Assembly: GCF_035994945.1 (NCBI RefSeq)
Contig: NZ_CP108677.1
Location: 1,860,001 to 1,924,000 of the forward strand
Source of the DNA: Streptomyces sp. NBC_01216
Lineage (GTDB): Bacteria > Actinomycetota > Actinomycetes > Streptomycetales > Streptomycetaceae
Reading direction: 5' to 3'
DNA length: 64,000 bases
Both the position numbers and the translations under genes were made by a program. Under the pieces are notes generated by a model. It made no database searches. It was given only the letters and a program-made list of their open reading frames with translations, and had not been told where the DNA came from. Position 1 is the stretch's first letter. Each line of letters begins with the position of its first letter. Shown in pieces: positions 18,307-26,740 of the stretch.

Positions 18307-18923
18307 CAGGCCACCCCCTGGGCGTGTGTGATGCGGGGGGCGCCGTGGCGCGGCAGGACGATGCCGATGAGGTCGATGCGGATGCCGCCGGGTGGTGGGC
18401 CGCCGTGGCGGTCGAGCCAGCAGGCGGCGAGTCGTTTGAGTCGCTCGGCCTTGGTGGGCGTGACGGCGGCCATGGGGTGTTCGTAGGTGCTGTCGCGGCG
18501 GGTCTTGACCTCGCAGATGACGAGGGTGTCGCCGTCCTGGGCGACGATGTCGATCTCTCCGGTGCGTCCGCAGCGCCAGTTGCGGGTGAGGACGGTCATG
18601 CCGTGCCGGGTGAGCCGGCGGGCGGCGAGGTCCTCGCCGTAGCGCCCGAGGGCGGCGCGACGGACTGCGGCGGTGTTCTCTGGCGCCGGGCGGGAGGGGG
18701 TGCCGCCGTGGTCGGGCGCGGGGGGTGTGCTGCGGGCCGTGCTGCCGGGACGTGGCGTGCGGCCCGTCTCCGGTGCCGGAGACGGTGTCGGATCGGGGTT
18801 CTCCGCGTCCGGGTTCGTGCGGGGACGTGTCCCGGGCGGGGCGTCTCCGACGGGCGGCCGGGGCGGCGTCCCGGGTGTCGTCCGTGGGTTCGTCCGTGGG
18901 TTGGTCCGTGGGTTCGTGTTCAT
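18306..18923 (-). CDS. yraN: YraN/UPF0102 endonuclease-like protein with long N-terminal tail
   Basis: 205 residues. The UPF0102 domain occupies residues about 88-205: [12 protein letters not shown], then [20 protein letters not shown] and CEVKTRR, which carry the E-x-D-x(n)-E-x-K pattern of the PD-(D/E)XK nuclease fold. Before it lies an 85-residue low-complexity stretch rich in Pro, Thr and Arg that begins with tandem N-P-R-T repeats; the DNA has 12-bp direct repeats there. ATG 18923 is chosen because GGAGGT sits six bases upstream, inside the loop of a small hairpin. First gene of the yraN-comM-dprA operon. Confidence 0.88.
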   Translation of the reverse strand: MNTNPRTNPRTNPRTTPGTPPRPPVGDAPPGTRPRTNPDAENPDPTPSPAPETGRTPRPGSTARSTPPAPDHGGTPSRPAPENTAAVRRAALGRYGEDLAARRLTRHGMTVLTRNWRCGRTGEIDIVAQDGDTLVICEVKTRRDSTYEHPMAAVTPTKAERLKRLAACWLDRHGGPPPGGIRIDLIGIVLPRHGAPRITHAQGVA

Positions 18924-18943
18924 CGGTACCACCTCCGGTACCG
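18924..18943 (-). promoter_or_regulatory. Hairpin presenting the yraN ribosome site in its loop
   Basis: On the minus strand CGGTACC and GGTACCG (7 bp, perfect) flank the loop GGAGGT, which is the ribosome-binding site. The last base of the stem touches the yraN ATG (18923). Such a stem could meter translation of the whole coupled yraN-comM-dprA operon. Confidence 0.55.
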
Positions 18944-19164
18944 ACTGTGACGTGTGGCGACGTTCCGTGTTTCCGGTGGTGGACGGGTGGCCGTCTGTGG
19001 AAAACCGCGCCACTCGTCCGAGTGGTTTCGCGCCGCCGTCTCACTCTCCAGGAGTCCTGGGCCCGGCACGCCCCGGTCCTTCCCGGTTCATCCCCAGGGG
19101 CCGGGCCCCGCCTCGGACGACCGACGCTGTCCCGCCTCGTGCCCGTCCCGGCCGCGCTCCGGGA

Positions 19165-19473
19165 TCAGCTGCCGGGGAGCTCCAGATCGCTCTTGTTCAG
19201 CTCTTCGATGTTCACGTCCTTGAAGGTCAGAACGCGGACCTGCTTGACGAAGCGGGCCGGCCGGTACATGTCCCAGACCCAGGCGTCGGCCATGGAGACC
19301 TCGAAGAAGACCTCGCCCTGGACCGAGTGCACCTGCATCTCGTAGTCGTTGGTGAGGTAGAAGCGACGCTCGGTTTCGATCACGTACTTGAACAGCCCGA
19401 CGACATCGCGGTACTCCCGGTAGAGCTTCAGCTCCATCTCGGTCTCGTACTTCTCGAGGTCCTCGGCGCTCAT
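19165..19473 (-). CDS. DUF2469 family protein
   Basis: 102 residues, start ATG 19473 after AAGGGGA. The sequence (SAEDLEKYETEMELKLYREY, then YVIETERRFYLTNDYEMQ and VRVLTFKDVNIEELNKSDL) is the highly conserved actinobacterial DUF2469 protein. It is acidic, with no membrane segment or catalytic motif. The family sits near rnhB/lepB and yraN in many actinobacteria, but no rnhB is present here. Function unknown. Confidence 0.93.
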   Translation of the reverse strand: MSAEDLEKYETEMELKLYREYRDVVGLFKYVIETERRFYLTNDYEMQVHSVQGEVFFEVSMADAWVWDMYRPARFVKQVRVLTFKDVNIEELNKSDLELPGS

Positions 19474-19537
19474 GGCATGTTCCCCTTCAGCCGTGCGTCC
19501 CCCCATTGTGCGGCAGCGGCTCGCACCCCTGGACGAT

Positions 19538-20080
19538 TCACGGGGTGAGAACCACCGGCGCGCTCGGAGGTCCCTCGTCGAGCAGCGTGCGCAGCAGCCC
19601 GGCGAGTCTGGTCGGGTACACCGTCTCACGCGTCGCGGACAGTTCGGCGGAGGTCCACCACCTCAGGCCCGAGACGCTGCGTTCCTCCAGTTCGGTCAGT
19701 GCCGTGGGGGCCGCCTCGGTGCGGGTGGTTCGTGCCAGGTAGTACCACTCGTCCTGGTTCCAGCGTCGTCCGTCGAAGTCGAAGGAGCAGACGCGTCGCC
19801 AGAGGACCGGACCGAGCGTGACGTCGGTGATGCCCGTCTCCTCGGCGAGTTCGCGCAGGGCGGCCTCCTCACGGGTCTCGCTGCCTTCCAGGCCCCCGCC
19901 GGGGGTGAACCACCAGGTCCGTGTCGGGTCCGCCGGCTCGTGTCCGTGCAGGAGGAGGATTCGGTCCTCGGGGTCGAGCAGGACGACGCGTGCGACGCGT
20001 CGCGCCTCACCGCGCTCGTGGGTCTCCCGTGACCCCGCGCCGTTCGCCCCCGCGCCGTCTACCCCCGCGTCGTTCGTCAT
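19538..20080 (-). CDS. Nudix hydrolase
   Basis: 180 residues with a complete Nudix box, GGGLEGSETREEAALREL followed by AEETG, at residues about 65-88, which binds Mg2+ and cleaves nucleoside-diphosphate-X compounds. ARVVLLDPEDRILLLHGH leads into it. Substrate cannot be read from the sequence. The first 25 residues are a Gly/Ala/Asp-rich tail. It lies 19 bp downstream of sipZ; from memory, the S. lividans sipZ operon also carries a mutT-like gene at this place. Confidence 0.9.
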   Translation of the reverse strand: MTNDAGVDGAGANGAGSRETHERGEARRVARVVLLDPEDRILLLHGHEPADPTRTWWFTPGGGLEGSETREEAALRELAEETGITDVTLGPVLWRRVCSFDFDGRRWNQDEWYYLARTTRTEAAPTALTELEERSVSGLRWWTSAELSATRETVYPTRLAGLLRTLLDEGPPSAPVVLTP

Positions 20081-20099
20081 GGCGCCCCCGTCCGCGTCG

Positions 20100-20837
20100 T
20101 CATGCGTCCACGGTCCGTTCGTTCCTCGCCCGTCGGCGCAGGACGCGCTCCAGCGGTCCGTAGGCGGCCCCGAGCAGGATGAGGGCGCAGCCGGCGACGA
20201 TCGCGTAGCCGAGGGGTGCGAGGGGTCCGGGTCGGGAGATGCCGCCGGGGAGTGCGGCGAAGCCCGCGGGGCGTTCCACCATGCCGGTCGAGGGCCAGGC
20301 GATGGCGTCGACCCTGGCGGTGACCGTGGAGCGCGGGACGGAGCCCTGGCCGGCGTCCTCGAGGTGGACGCGCGAGTCGAGGGAGTTGTGCCGCTCGTCG
20401 CCGAGGAGGAAGAGGCCGTCCTCGGGGACGGTGGCCGAGAACGCCCGGGAGGAGGCGGGCGCGCCGGGCCGCAGATACGGTTCCTCGACGGGTTTCCCGT
20501 TGACGGTCAGCCGTCCGTCGGTGTCGCAGCAGGCGATTTCGTCACCGCCGGTGCCGACGACCCGCTTGATCATCGGACCGGTGCTCCAGAGCGGATCGTC
20601 GAAGACGACGATGTCACCGCGACGCACCTCGCTGCCGTCGACGCGCTGTGCGAGGACGCGGTCCCCCACGTTCACGGTGGGGGTCATCGAGTCGGTGGGA
20701 ACGGTGTAGGGGGCGTAGAGCACCGCGCTCCACACGAAGCCGCCGAGGAAGAGCACACAGCCGACGGCCACGGCGAGCCCCGACAGTGTCCTGCCGAGGC
20801 GGCCGTGGCCGGTGCCTGTCCGTGTGGTGCCGCCCAT
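20100..20837 (-). CDS. sipZ: Type I signal peptidase SipZ
   Basis: 245 residues. An N-terminal helix (residues 18-40) is followed by the Ser-Lys catalytic pair: S50 in VPTDSMTPT and K91 in MIKRVVGTGGDE. The GDERHNSLDSR box is box E. A second membrane helix near residues 208-230 anchors the C-terminus in the cytoplasm. It removes signal peptides from secreted preproteins on the outer face of the membrane. Last of four tandem sip genes; the 64-bp gap from sipY allows a separate promoter, as described for S. lividans. Cysteines C103 and C104 lie near the active-site strand. Confidence 0.92.
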   Translation of the reverse strand: MGGTTRTGTGHGRLGRTLSGLAVAVGCVLFLGGFVWSAVLYAPYTVPTDSMTPTVNVGDRVLAQRVDGSEVRRGDIVVFDDPLWSTGPMIKRVVGTGGDEIACCDTDGRLTVNGKPVEEPYLRPGAPASSRAFSATVPEDGLFLLGDERHNSLDSRVHLEDAGQGSVPRSTVTARVDAIAWPSTGMVERPAGFAALPGGISRPGPLAPLGYAIVAGCALILLGAAYGPLERVLRRRARNERTVDA

Positions 20838-20901
20838 CCCAGATACTCCCCACCGCAGAGGCCGGTTCGTCGTTCTGGGACGGCACCCTACCCGCGGGTC
20901 G

Positions 20902-21843
20902 CTACTCGGCGGTATGCCGGGAGACGAGCCGCTTGCGTCGCCACAGGACGAGCGGGACGGCTCCGGCGAGGCCGGCCGCGCCCGGGGCGACGGTCAGCGC
21001 CTGGCTCAGTCCGGGCTGGTCGAAGGTGGCGGGCACCGGGAGGGTCGCCCAGCGGGTGACCGGCCAGGCCACGACGACCGCGCGTCCGACGACCTGGTCG
21101 TTGGAGACGGTGCCGTTGCCGGGGAGTTCCTGGTGGAAACGGGAGTCCAGCGAGTTCTGGCGGTTGTCACCCATCACCCAGATGCTGTTCTCGGGGATGG
21201 TGATCGGTCCGAACGGGCGGTCGCCGCAGGGGGTGGAGCCGGGGTAGATGTAGGAGGTCTCATCGAGCGGCTTGCCGTTGAGGATCACCTTGCCGCCCTC
21301 CTTGCAGGAGACCGTGTCGCCGCCGACCGCGATGACCCGCTTGATGAGGTCCTTCTCCTCGGCGGACGGCATCAGGCCGATGAAGCTGAGGAACTTCTGC
21401 ACGACGTTCGGCTCGGGGGTGGGTTCGCCGCCGACCAGCCAGCCGCCGGGGTCGTGGAAGACGACGACCTCGCCGCGTTCCGGCTCGGAGCCGAACCAGG
21501 GGGTGAGCTTGTCGACGAGGACCCGGTCCCCGCGCTGCAGGGTGTTCATCATCGATTCGGAGGGAATCGAGAACGCCTGCACGAGGAAGGTCTTGATCAG
21601 CAGGGCCAGCACCAGGGCGATGCCGATGAGGAGGGGCAGCTCCTTCCAGAAGGAACGGGGCTTCTTCGTTCCGCCGCCCGGCTCGCCGGTCCCGTCGTGG
21701 GCGGGTGTGCCGTCGGCGTCCGAGGGGTCACCGTCCGGCCGGCCCGCGGATTCATCCGTCATGGCGACCGACGACTCGGCGAGCCGCTCGGGTCCCTTCT
21801 CGGGCTCGTGTCCGGATCGTGCCCCGACGGCCACATCCCCCAC
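20902..21843 (-). CDS. sipY: Type I signal peptidase SipY
   Basis: 313 residues when read from GTG 21843, which has GAGGAG five bases upstream; GTG 21849 and ATG 21762 are alternatives. A 60-residue hydrophilic N-tail is followed by a membrane helix. The Ser nucleophile is S97 in IPSESMMNT and the general base is K168 in DLIKRVIAVGGD. Box E is GDNRQNSLDSR. A C-terminal helix near residues 275-300 precedes a basic end. In S. lividans SipY is the major signal peptidase. Its 5' end overlaps the sipX 3' end by 92 bp with this start. Confidence 0.92.
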   Translation of the reverse strand: MGDVAVGARSGHEPEKGPERLAESSVAMTDESAGRPDGDPSDADGTPAHDGTGEPGGGTKKPRSFWKELPLLIGIALVLALLIKTFLVQAFSIPSESMMNTLQRGDRVLVDKLTPWFGSEPERGEVVVFHDPGGWLVGGEPTPEPNVVQKFLSFIGLMPSAEEKDLIKRVIAVGGDTVSCKEGGKVILNGKPLDETSYIYPGSTPCGDRPFGPITIPENSIWVMGDNRQNSLDSRFHQELPGNGTVSNDQVVGRAVVVAWPVTRWATLPVPATFDQPGLSQALTVAPGAAGLAGAVPLVLWRRKRLVSRHTAE

Positions 21844-22810
21844 ATCCACTCCTCAGTTCGCGCGATCGCCTGACCCAGTACAGGGACAGGCCCACCACTC
21901 CCATAACGAGCGGGAGTTCCGCAGGGGTCGGGAGCCAGGGCAATCCGTTCAGATTCCGCGAGGACAGACTATGCGACACACCGATCGCGGACGAAGATCC
22001 TGAACGTGCGTCCGGTACGGCGGCGAAGGTGTCGCGTTGTTCCAGGCGGCTCCAGTGACCGAACGGCCAGGCGATCACGACGGCTCTTCCCACGACCTCC
22101 TCCTCGGAAATCGTCCCCTGGTCCTTCTCGTCGAGGTGGAAACGCGAGTCGGCCGAGTTGGCCCGGTGGTCCCCCATGACGAAGATCCGTCCGGGCGGCA
22201 CCTTCACCTCGAACCTGATCTTCGAGGGCTCGTTCCCCGGGTGCAGATAGGGTTCGTCCAACGGTACGCCGTTGACGGTGAGCCGGCCGTCCTGGTCGCA
22301 GCAGGCGACGGTGTCACCGCCGACCGCGACGACCCGCTTGATCAGGTCCTGTTCGTCGGCCGAGGGCAGCAGACCGATGAAGGTCAGCGCCTGTTTCGCC
22401 TGCTTGATCCCGACGGGGTCGTCGGCCGTTGACGCCGCGTCGTCCTGCAGCCAGTTCCCCGGGTCCTTGAAGACGACGACGTCGCCGCGCCGCGGCTTCG
22501 ACCCGAACCAGGGCGTCAGCTTGTCGACCAGGACCCGGTCGTCGATCCGGATGGTCTGCTCCATCGAGCCCGAGGGGATCACGAACGCCTGGACCAGAAA
22601 GGTCTTCAGGACGAGGGCGATCAGGACGGCGACCACGGCCAGCAGCGGGATCTCCTTGACGGCGGAACGCCGCCGCCGGCGCTTGACCTTGCGGGCGAGG
22701 CGGCGCCGTTCCGCCCGGCCGGGCAGGGCCTGGCTGTCGACGGCGCTGCGCGAGCCGGTGGGCAGCCGGGTGTCGGCGCGGCTGCCGTGTGGCTTTCCCC
22801 GGTTACCCAT
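21752..22810 (-). CDS. sipX: Type I signal peptidase SipX
   Basis: 352 residues. A very basic N-tail (KVKRRRRRSAVK) before the first helix fixes the tail in the cytoplasm. The catalytic Ser is S82 in VIPSGSMEQ and Lys is K158 in DLIKRVVAVGGD. Box E is GDHRANSADSR. A C-terminal helix (LPLVMGVVGLSLYWVRR) is followed by a 37-residue Arg/Gly/Cys-rich end encoded where the gene overlaps sipY. ATG 22810 overlaps the sipW 3' end by 8 bp, so sipW-X-Y are translationally linked. Confidence 0.92.
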   Translation of the reverse strand: MGNRGKPHGSRADTRLPTGSRSAVDSQALPGRAERRRLARKVKRRRRRSAVKEIPLLAVVAVLIALVLKTFLVQAFVIPSGSMEQTIRIDDRVLVDKLTPWFGSKPRRGDVVVFKDPGNWLQDDAASTADDPVGIKQAKQALTFIGLLPSADEQDLIKRVVAVGGDTVACCDQDGRLTVNGVPLDEPYLHPGNEPSKIRFEVKVPPGRIFVMGDHRANSADSRFHLDEKDQGTISEEEVVGRAVVIAWPFGHWSRLEQRDTFAAVPDARSGSSSAIGVSHSLSSRNLNGLPWLPTPAELPLVMGVVGLSLYWVRRSRELRSGCGGCGRRGTIRTRAREGTRAARRVVGRHDG

Positions 22811-23708
22811 GACCGCCTGCCGAGGGGGCGGGTACGGCGTCGAAGGCGGCGGTCTCCGGGAGGACGGACCAGCGGCCGAAGGGCCAGCCGATCCAGTCGG
22901 CACGGCCGATCACCCGGTCGACGGGCACCATGCCGCCGCCCGGCTGACCGAGGTGGTCTCGGGAGTCGCTCGACTGACTGCGGTGGTCACCCATCACCCA
23001 CAGGGTGCCCTGGGGGACGACGATGTCGAAAGGGACCGAGGACGGTGCGTCACCCAGGTGGACGTACCGCTCCTCGACGGGGACCCCGTCGACGGTGATC
23101 CGACCGTCCCCGTCGCAGCAGACCACCCGGTCACCGCCGACGCCCACGACCCGCTTCACGAAGTCGGTCTCATCCGGTTCGGCGAGGCCGAGGGCGGCGG
23201 CGGCACCGTGCAGCAGACCGGTGACGGGGTTCTGCCGGGGGGCTTCCCGGACGAAGGAGCCGGTGCCGTCGAAGACGACGACGTCGCCGCGCTCGGGCGT
23301 GCTGCCGAAACGGTACGCCAGCTTGTTCACGAGAATCCGGTCGCCGACCTGGAGGGTCGGTTCCATCGAGCCGCTCGGGATCAGGAACGGCTGGAGCACG
23401 AAATGGCTCAGCAGGAGGAGGAAGACCACGCAGGCCCCGCCGACCAGGCCCGTGCTCCGCCAGGACAGACGACCCGCCCGCATGGGCTCCGTCACGGCCG
23501 TCACGCCGGGCTCCTCGGTCCCGCCCGGCCCCTCGCCCTCCGGTGCGGGCTCGCCCCCGGCACCGGTCTCCGCTCCGTACGAGGGCGTCGGCGCGGTGCG
23601 CCCCCCGCTCGCGGAATCGGCCGCGGACCGGGACATACGCACGGAGCGCGACCGCTCCTCCCTCTCGGAGGAGCGGTCGCGCTCCGTGTGCTGTGCTTCG
23701 GTGTCCAT
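22803..23708 (-). CDS. sipW: Type I signal peptidase SipW
   Basis: 301 residues from ATG 23708. The catalytic pair is S114 in IPSGSMEPT and K185 in DFVKRVVGVGGD, with box E GDHRSQSSDSR. Unlike SipX, Y and Z it has only the N-terminal membrane helix and no C-terminal anchor. The start is uncertain: residues 8-22 (TERDRSSEREERSRS) are encoded by one arm, loop and second arm of a perfect 21-bp inverted repeat that looks like a terminator for rplS. ATG 23636 (MSRSAADS) just past the hairpin may be the real start. No good ribosome site is seen at either. Confidence 0.88.
   Translation of the reverse strand: MDTEAQHTERDRSSEREERSRSVRMSRSAADSASGGRTAPTPSYGAETGAGGEPAPEGEGPGGTEEPGVTAVTEPMRAGRLSWRSTGLVGGACVVFLLLLSHFVLQPFLIPSGSMEPTLQVGDRILVNKLAYRFGSTPERGDVVVFDGTGSFVREAPRQNPVTGLLHGAAAALGLAEPDETDFVKRVVGVGGDRVVCCDGDGRITVDGVPVEERYVHLGDAPSSVPFDIVVPQGTLWVMGDHRSQSSDSRDHLGQPGGGMVPVDRVIGRADWIGWPFGRWSVLPETAAFDAVPAPSAGGHG
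23641..23687. terminator. Perfect 21-bp inverted repeat between rplS and the sipW core
   Basis: Arms 23641-23661 and 23667-23687 are exact complements separated by five bases. It begins about 94 bp past the rplS stop and would fold identically on both strands. It lies inside the annotated 5' end of sipW, so either sipW starts downstream of it or the hairpin is translated. Confidence 0.65.
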
Positions 23709-23780
23709 CGAGGGCAGAGCCTATCCGTCCACCCTGTAAGTTCTTCGTCCGAAGCACCGCGCGGTCGGTGAGCCGGGGGC

Positions 23781-24131
23781 TCAGCGGTCGCGCTTCTCCT
23801 TGATCTTGGCGGCCTTGCCGCGCAGCTCACGCAGGTAGTAGAGCTTGGCGCGACGGACGTCACCGCGGGTCACGAGCTCGATCTTCTCGAAGATCGGGCT
23901 GTTGACCGGGAAGGTGCGCTCGACGCCGACGGAGAACGAGACCTTGCGGACCGTGAAGGTCTCGCTGACGCCCGAGCCCTGGCGGCGGATGACCACGCCC
24001 TTGAACTGCTGGATACGGGAGCGGTTGCCCTCGATGACGCGGACGTGCACGTTGACCGTGTCGCCGGGACGGAAGGCGGGGAGGTCGGTGCGGAGCGAAG
24101 CCGCGTTGACCGAGTCGAGCAGGGAGGCCAT
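23781..24131 (-). CDS. rplS: 50S ribosomal protein L19
   Basis: 116 residues from ATG 24131; a nine-residue longer reading from 24158 is not conserved. Core motifs are [34 protein letters not shown] and [16 protein letters not shown], with [16 protein letters not shown] at the end. It follows trmD by 129 bp in the usual rpsP-KH-rimM-trmD-rplS order. Confidence 0.97.
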   Translation of the reverse strand: MASLLDSVNAASLRTDLPAFRPGDTVNVHVRVIEGNRSRIQQFKGVVIRRQGSGVSETFTVRKVSFSVGVERTFPVNSPIFEKIELVTRGDVRRAKLYYLRELRGKAAKIKEKRDR

Positions 24132-24260
24132 GGTGGTCTCTTTCCTCGCTGATGCCACAGGTCATCAGCGGAACGTACGGAAGTGGATGGTGCGCCGGTC
24201 GAGCCGGGCGGGCGTCGTTCCCCCTGTGGCAGGGGCGCACGCAGGACAAACGGCAGCGGC

Positions 24261-25082
24261 CTATTCTTCCACGCCGTCGGGCCTGCGCCAAAATCGGCCG
24301 GCCGGTTCCGGGGCCCACCCCATCAGGGACAGGATCTCGCGGTCCTTCTTGTCGAAGGCCGCGGGGTCGGAACGCTCGATCAGGTCCGGGCGGTGGGCCG
24401 CCGTACGCCGTAGGGCCTCGTCCCGCCGCCAGCGCGCGATCTTCCCGTGGTGCCCGCTGAGCAGCACCTCGGGGATGGCGCGACCTCGCCACTCGGGAGG
24501 CTTGGTGTAGACCGGACCCTCCAGGAGGTCGGCCATGGCGCCCGGGGCGAAGGAGTCGTCGCGGTGCGACTCGGCGTTGCCGAGGACGCCGGGCAGCAGC
24601 CGGGCCACTGCCTCCGTGACGACGAGGACGGCGGCCTCCCCTCCGGCCAGGACGTAGTCCCCGATGGACACCTCGTACACCGGGACCCGGGTGGCGTACT
24701 CGTCCATCACGCGGCGGTCGATGCCCTCGTAGCGGGCGGGCGTGAAGATCAGCCAGGGTCGTTCGGAGAGCTCGACCGCGAGCTCCTGTGTGAAGGGGCG
24801 TCCGCTGGGGGTGGGCACCACGACGACAGGGCCCCGGGCGCCCGCCTCGTAGCCGTCCGCGACGACCTGGTCGAGCGCGTCACCCCAGGGGGCGGTTTTC
24901 ATGACCATGCCCGGTCCGCCGCCGTACGGGGTGTCGTCGACCGTGTGGTGCCGGTCGTACGTCCACTCCCGCAGATCGTGGACGTGGACGTCCAGCCGGC
25001 CCCGCGCGCGCGCCTTGCCGACGAGGGACACGTCGAGCGGTTCCAGGTACTCGGGGAAGATCGTGACGACATCGAGGCGCAT
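24261..25082 (-). CDS. trmD: tRNA (guanine37-N1)-methyltransferase
   Basis: 273 residues, SPOUT superfamily with a deep trefoil knot. Motifs are [16 protein letters not shown] at the N-terminus, TPYGGGPGMVMK near residue 52, RYEGIDRR near 118, and SIGDYVLAGGEAAVLV for SAM binding. It methylates G37 next to the anticodon and prevents +1 frameshifts. The start overlaps the rimM stop by one base (TGATG), so the two are coupled. Confidence 0.97.
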   Translation of the reverse strand: MRLDVVTIFPEYLEPLDVSLVGKARARGRLDVHVHDLREWTYDRHHTVDDTPYGGGPGMVMKTAPWGDALDQVVADGYEAGARGPVVVVPTPSGRPFTQELAVELSERPWLIFTPARYEGIDRRVMDEYATRVPVYEVSIGDYVLAGGEAAVLVVTEAVARLLPGVLGNAESHRDDSFAPGAMADLLEGPVYTKPPEWRGRAIPEVLLSGHHGKIARWRRDEALRRTAAHRPDLIERSDPAAFDKKDREILSLMGWAPEPAGRFWRRPDGVEE

Positions 25083-25705
25083 CAGGAGGCGTCCTCCGCG
25101 CCGGAGCGCGTGCCGGCGTCCGGGGCGTCCCCGGCGTCGACTCCGTCCGCCCGCGCGTCCTCGGTCTCGGCGTCGCGGGCGGACGCGATCTCGGCGCGGT
25201 CGTCGATGAGGCCGGGAGGCGGGTCGATGACGGCCCGCTGCCGCTCCAGGTCGATCTCGGTGACGATCTCCTCGACGAAGGGGATCATCAGCTCCGTGCC
25301 GTCGGGCCGCTCGACGATGAACAGGTCCTGGGACGGCAGGTGGGAGATCTCGGTGATCCGGCCGACCTCGGTCCCGTCGCCGAGTACGACGTCCAGGTCC
25401 ATGAGCTGGTGGTCGTAGTACTCGTCCTCCCCCTCAGGTGCCTCGTCCGGGTCGACGTCGGCGATGAGGAGGGTGTTGCGCAGGGCCTCGGCCGCGTTGC
25501 GGTCCCGGACGCCCTGGAAGCGAAGCAGCAGACGGCCGCTGTGTACGCGGCCGGTCTCGATGGTCAGCGGTCCGACACCGACCGGGTCGGTGGCGAGGAC
25601 CGCGCCGGGGCCGAGCCGGAGTTCGGGCTCGTCCGTACGCACCTCGACGGTGACTTCGCCCTTGATGCCGTGGGCGCGGCCGATCCGCGCGACAACGAGC
25701 TGCAC
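25082..25705 (-). CDS. rimM: 16S rRNA processing protein RimM
   Basis: 207 residues. The N-terminal beta-barrel begins [20 protein letters not shown], and the C-terminal PRC-barrel contains [15 protein letters not shown] and [14 protein letters not shown]. It assists 30S head maturation by binding S19. The last 30 residues are an Ala/Asp/Gly-rich extension. It follows the KH gene by 101 bp with a strong hairpin in the gap. Confidence 0.95.
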   Translation of the reverse strand: MQLVVARIGRAHGIKGEVTVEVRTDEPELRLGPGAVLATDPVGVGPLTIETGRVHSGRLLLRFQGVRDRNAAEALRNTLLIADVDPDEAPEGEDEYYDHQLMDLDVVLGDGTEVGRITEISHLPSQDLFIVERPDGTELMIPFVEEIVTEIDLERQRAVIDPPPGLIDDRAEIASARDAETEDARADGVDAGDAPDAGTRSGAEDAS

Positions 25706-25735
25706 GAGTTGTTTCTCTCCTGTCGGGGGACGACG

Positions 25736-25773
25736 ACGGGCCGGGGCGGGCTCGAAAGCCCTCCCCGGCCCGT
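25736..25773 (-). terminator. Hairpin between the KH gene and rimM
   Basis: ACGGGCCGGGG pairs with CCCCGGCCCGT (11 bp), then one C-T mismatch and GGGCT/AGCCC, with a CGAA tetraloop. It has no T run. It may stop or reduce transcription from the rpsP promoter into rimM-trmD. Confidence 0.55.
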
Positions 25774-25806
25774 GCCGGCGAATTCAGTGAATACCGCCGA
25801 CTTCTC

Positions 25807-26046
25807 TCAGCGAACCTGGTCCACGTCGACGAGGTCGACGCGGATGCCACGGCCGCCGATGGCGCCCACGACGGTTCGCAGTGCACGCGCGGTGCGGCCG
25901 TTGCGGCCGATCACCTTGCCGAGGTCGTCGGGGTGGACCCGAACCTCCAGCACACGCCCGCGGCGCAGGTCACGCGAGGCGACCTGCACATCGTCGGGGT
26001 TGTCGACGATGCCCTTCACGAGGTGCTCGAGAGCCTCCTCGAGCAT
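25807..26046 (-). CDS. KH-domain RNA-binding protein (KhpA family)
   Basis: 79 residues, a single KH domain with the GxxG loop as VIGRNGRTARALR. The start lies two bases after the rpsP stop. KhpA-type proteins bind RNA and in firmicutes pair with KhpB; the position between rpsP and rimM is conserved in actinobacteria and firmicutes. Cytoplasmic, no other domain. Confidence 0.93.
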   Translation of the reverse strand: MLEEALEHLVKGIVDNPDDVQVASRDLRRGRVLEVRVHPDDLGKVIGRNGRTARALRTVVGAIGGRGIRVDLVDVDQVR

Positions 26047-26048
26047 GA

Positions 26049-26489
26049 TCAGGCCTCGGTCGACTCGGTGGACGCGGCCTCGGCCTCGTCCGCCTTCTTG
26101 TCGGCCTTCTTCGCCTTCGGGGTGATGGCCTCACCCTTGGCGTCGTCACCCTCGAGGGTCTTGGCGAACGCGTCGAAGGAGGCGCGCTTGTCCTCCTTCG
26201 TCTCCGGCTGGAGCAGCGGCGCCGGGGCCGGCAGGCCCTTGTGCTTCTGCCAGTCGCCGGTGAGCTTCAGGATGGCGAGGACCGGCTCGGTCGGCTGGGC
26301 GCCGACGGAGAGCCAGTACTGCGCGCGATCCGAGTCGACCTCGATCTTGGAGGGGTTGTACGTCGGGTGGTACAGACCGATCTCCTCGATCGCGCGACCA
26401 TCGCGGCGGGTGCGCGAGTCGGCGACGACGATGCGGTAGTGCGGCTGGCGAATCTTGCCGAGGCGCTTGAGCTTGATCTTGACTGCCAC
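26049..26489 (-). CDS. rpsP: 30S ribosomal protein S16
   Basis: 146 residues from GTG 26489 ([18 protein letters not shown]). Family blocks [15 protein letters not shown] and [14 protein letters not shown] are intact. S16 cores are about 80 residues; the remaining C-terminal 55 are an actinobacterial Lys/Ala/Glu-rich extension ([16 protein letters not shown]), probably disordered. Head of the rpsP-khpA-rimM-trmD-rplS cluster. Confidence 0.96.
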   Translation of the reverse strand: MAVKIKLKRLGKIRQPHYRIVVADSRTRRDGRAIEEIGLYHPTYNPSKIEVDSDRAQYWLSVGAQPTEPVLAILKLTGDWQKHKGLPAPAPLLQPETKEDKRASFDAFAKTLEGDDAKGEAITPKAKKADKKADEAEAASTESTEA

Positions 26490-26740
26490 TGGAGTGGTGT
26501 CTCCTGGTCTTGACGTGGTGGGGCACATGAGATGCCACGTGGGGTTGCGGTACTCGGGTGCCCGATGGACGCGTCAGCCGGAGGAGAGAGGGGTCCTATG
26601 CGACTGTCGAGTACAGCTAGCCATTGTGCCACACGCCCGTGGCACCCCGGGACCGGGGACGGCCGGGGCACCACAGGCCCCGCGGCCGTCCTCGCGTGCC
26701 GGAACGGGTCCGCGGACCGGGCCCCGGGCCGACCGGGCCG

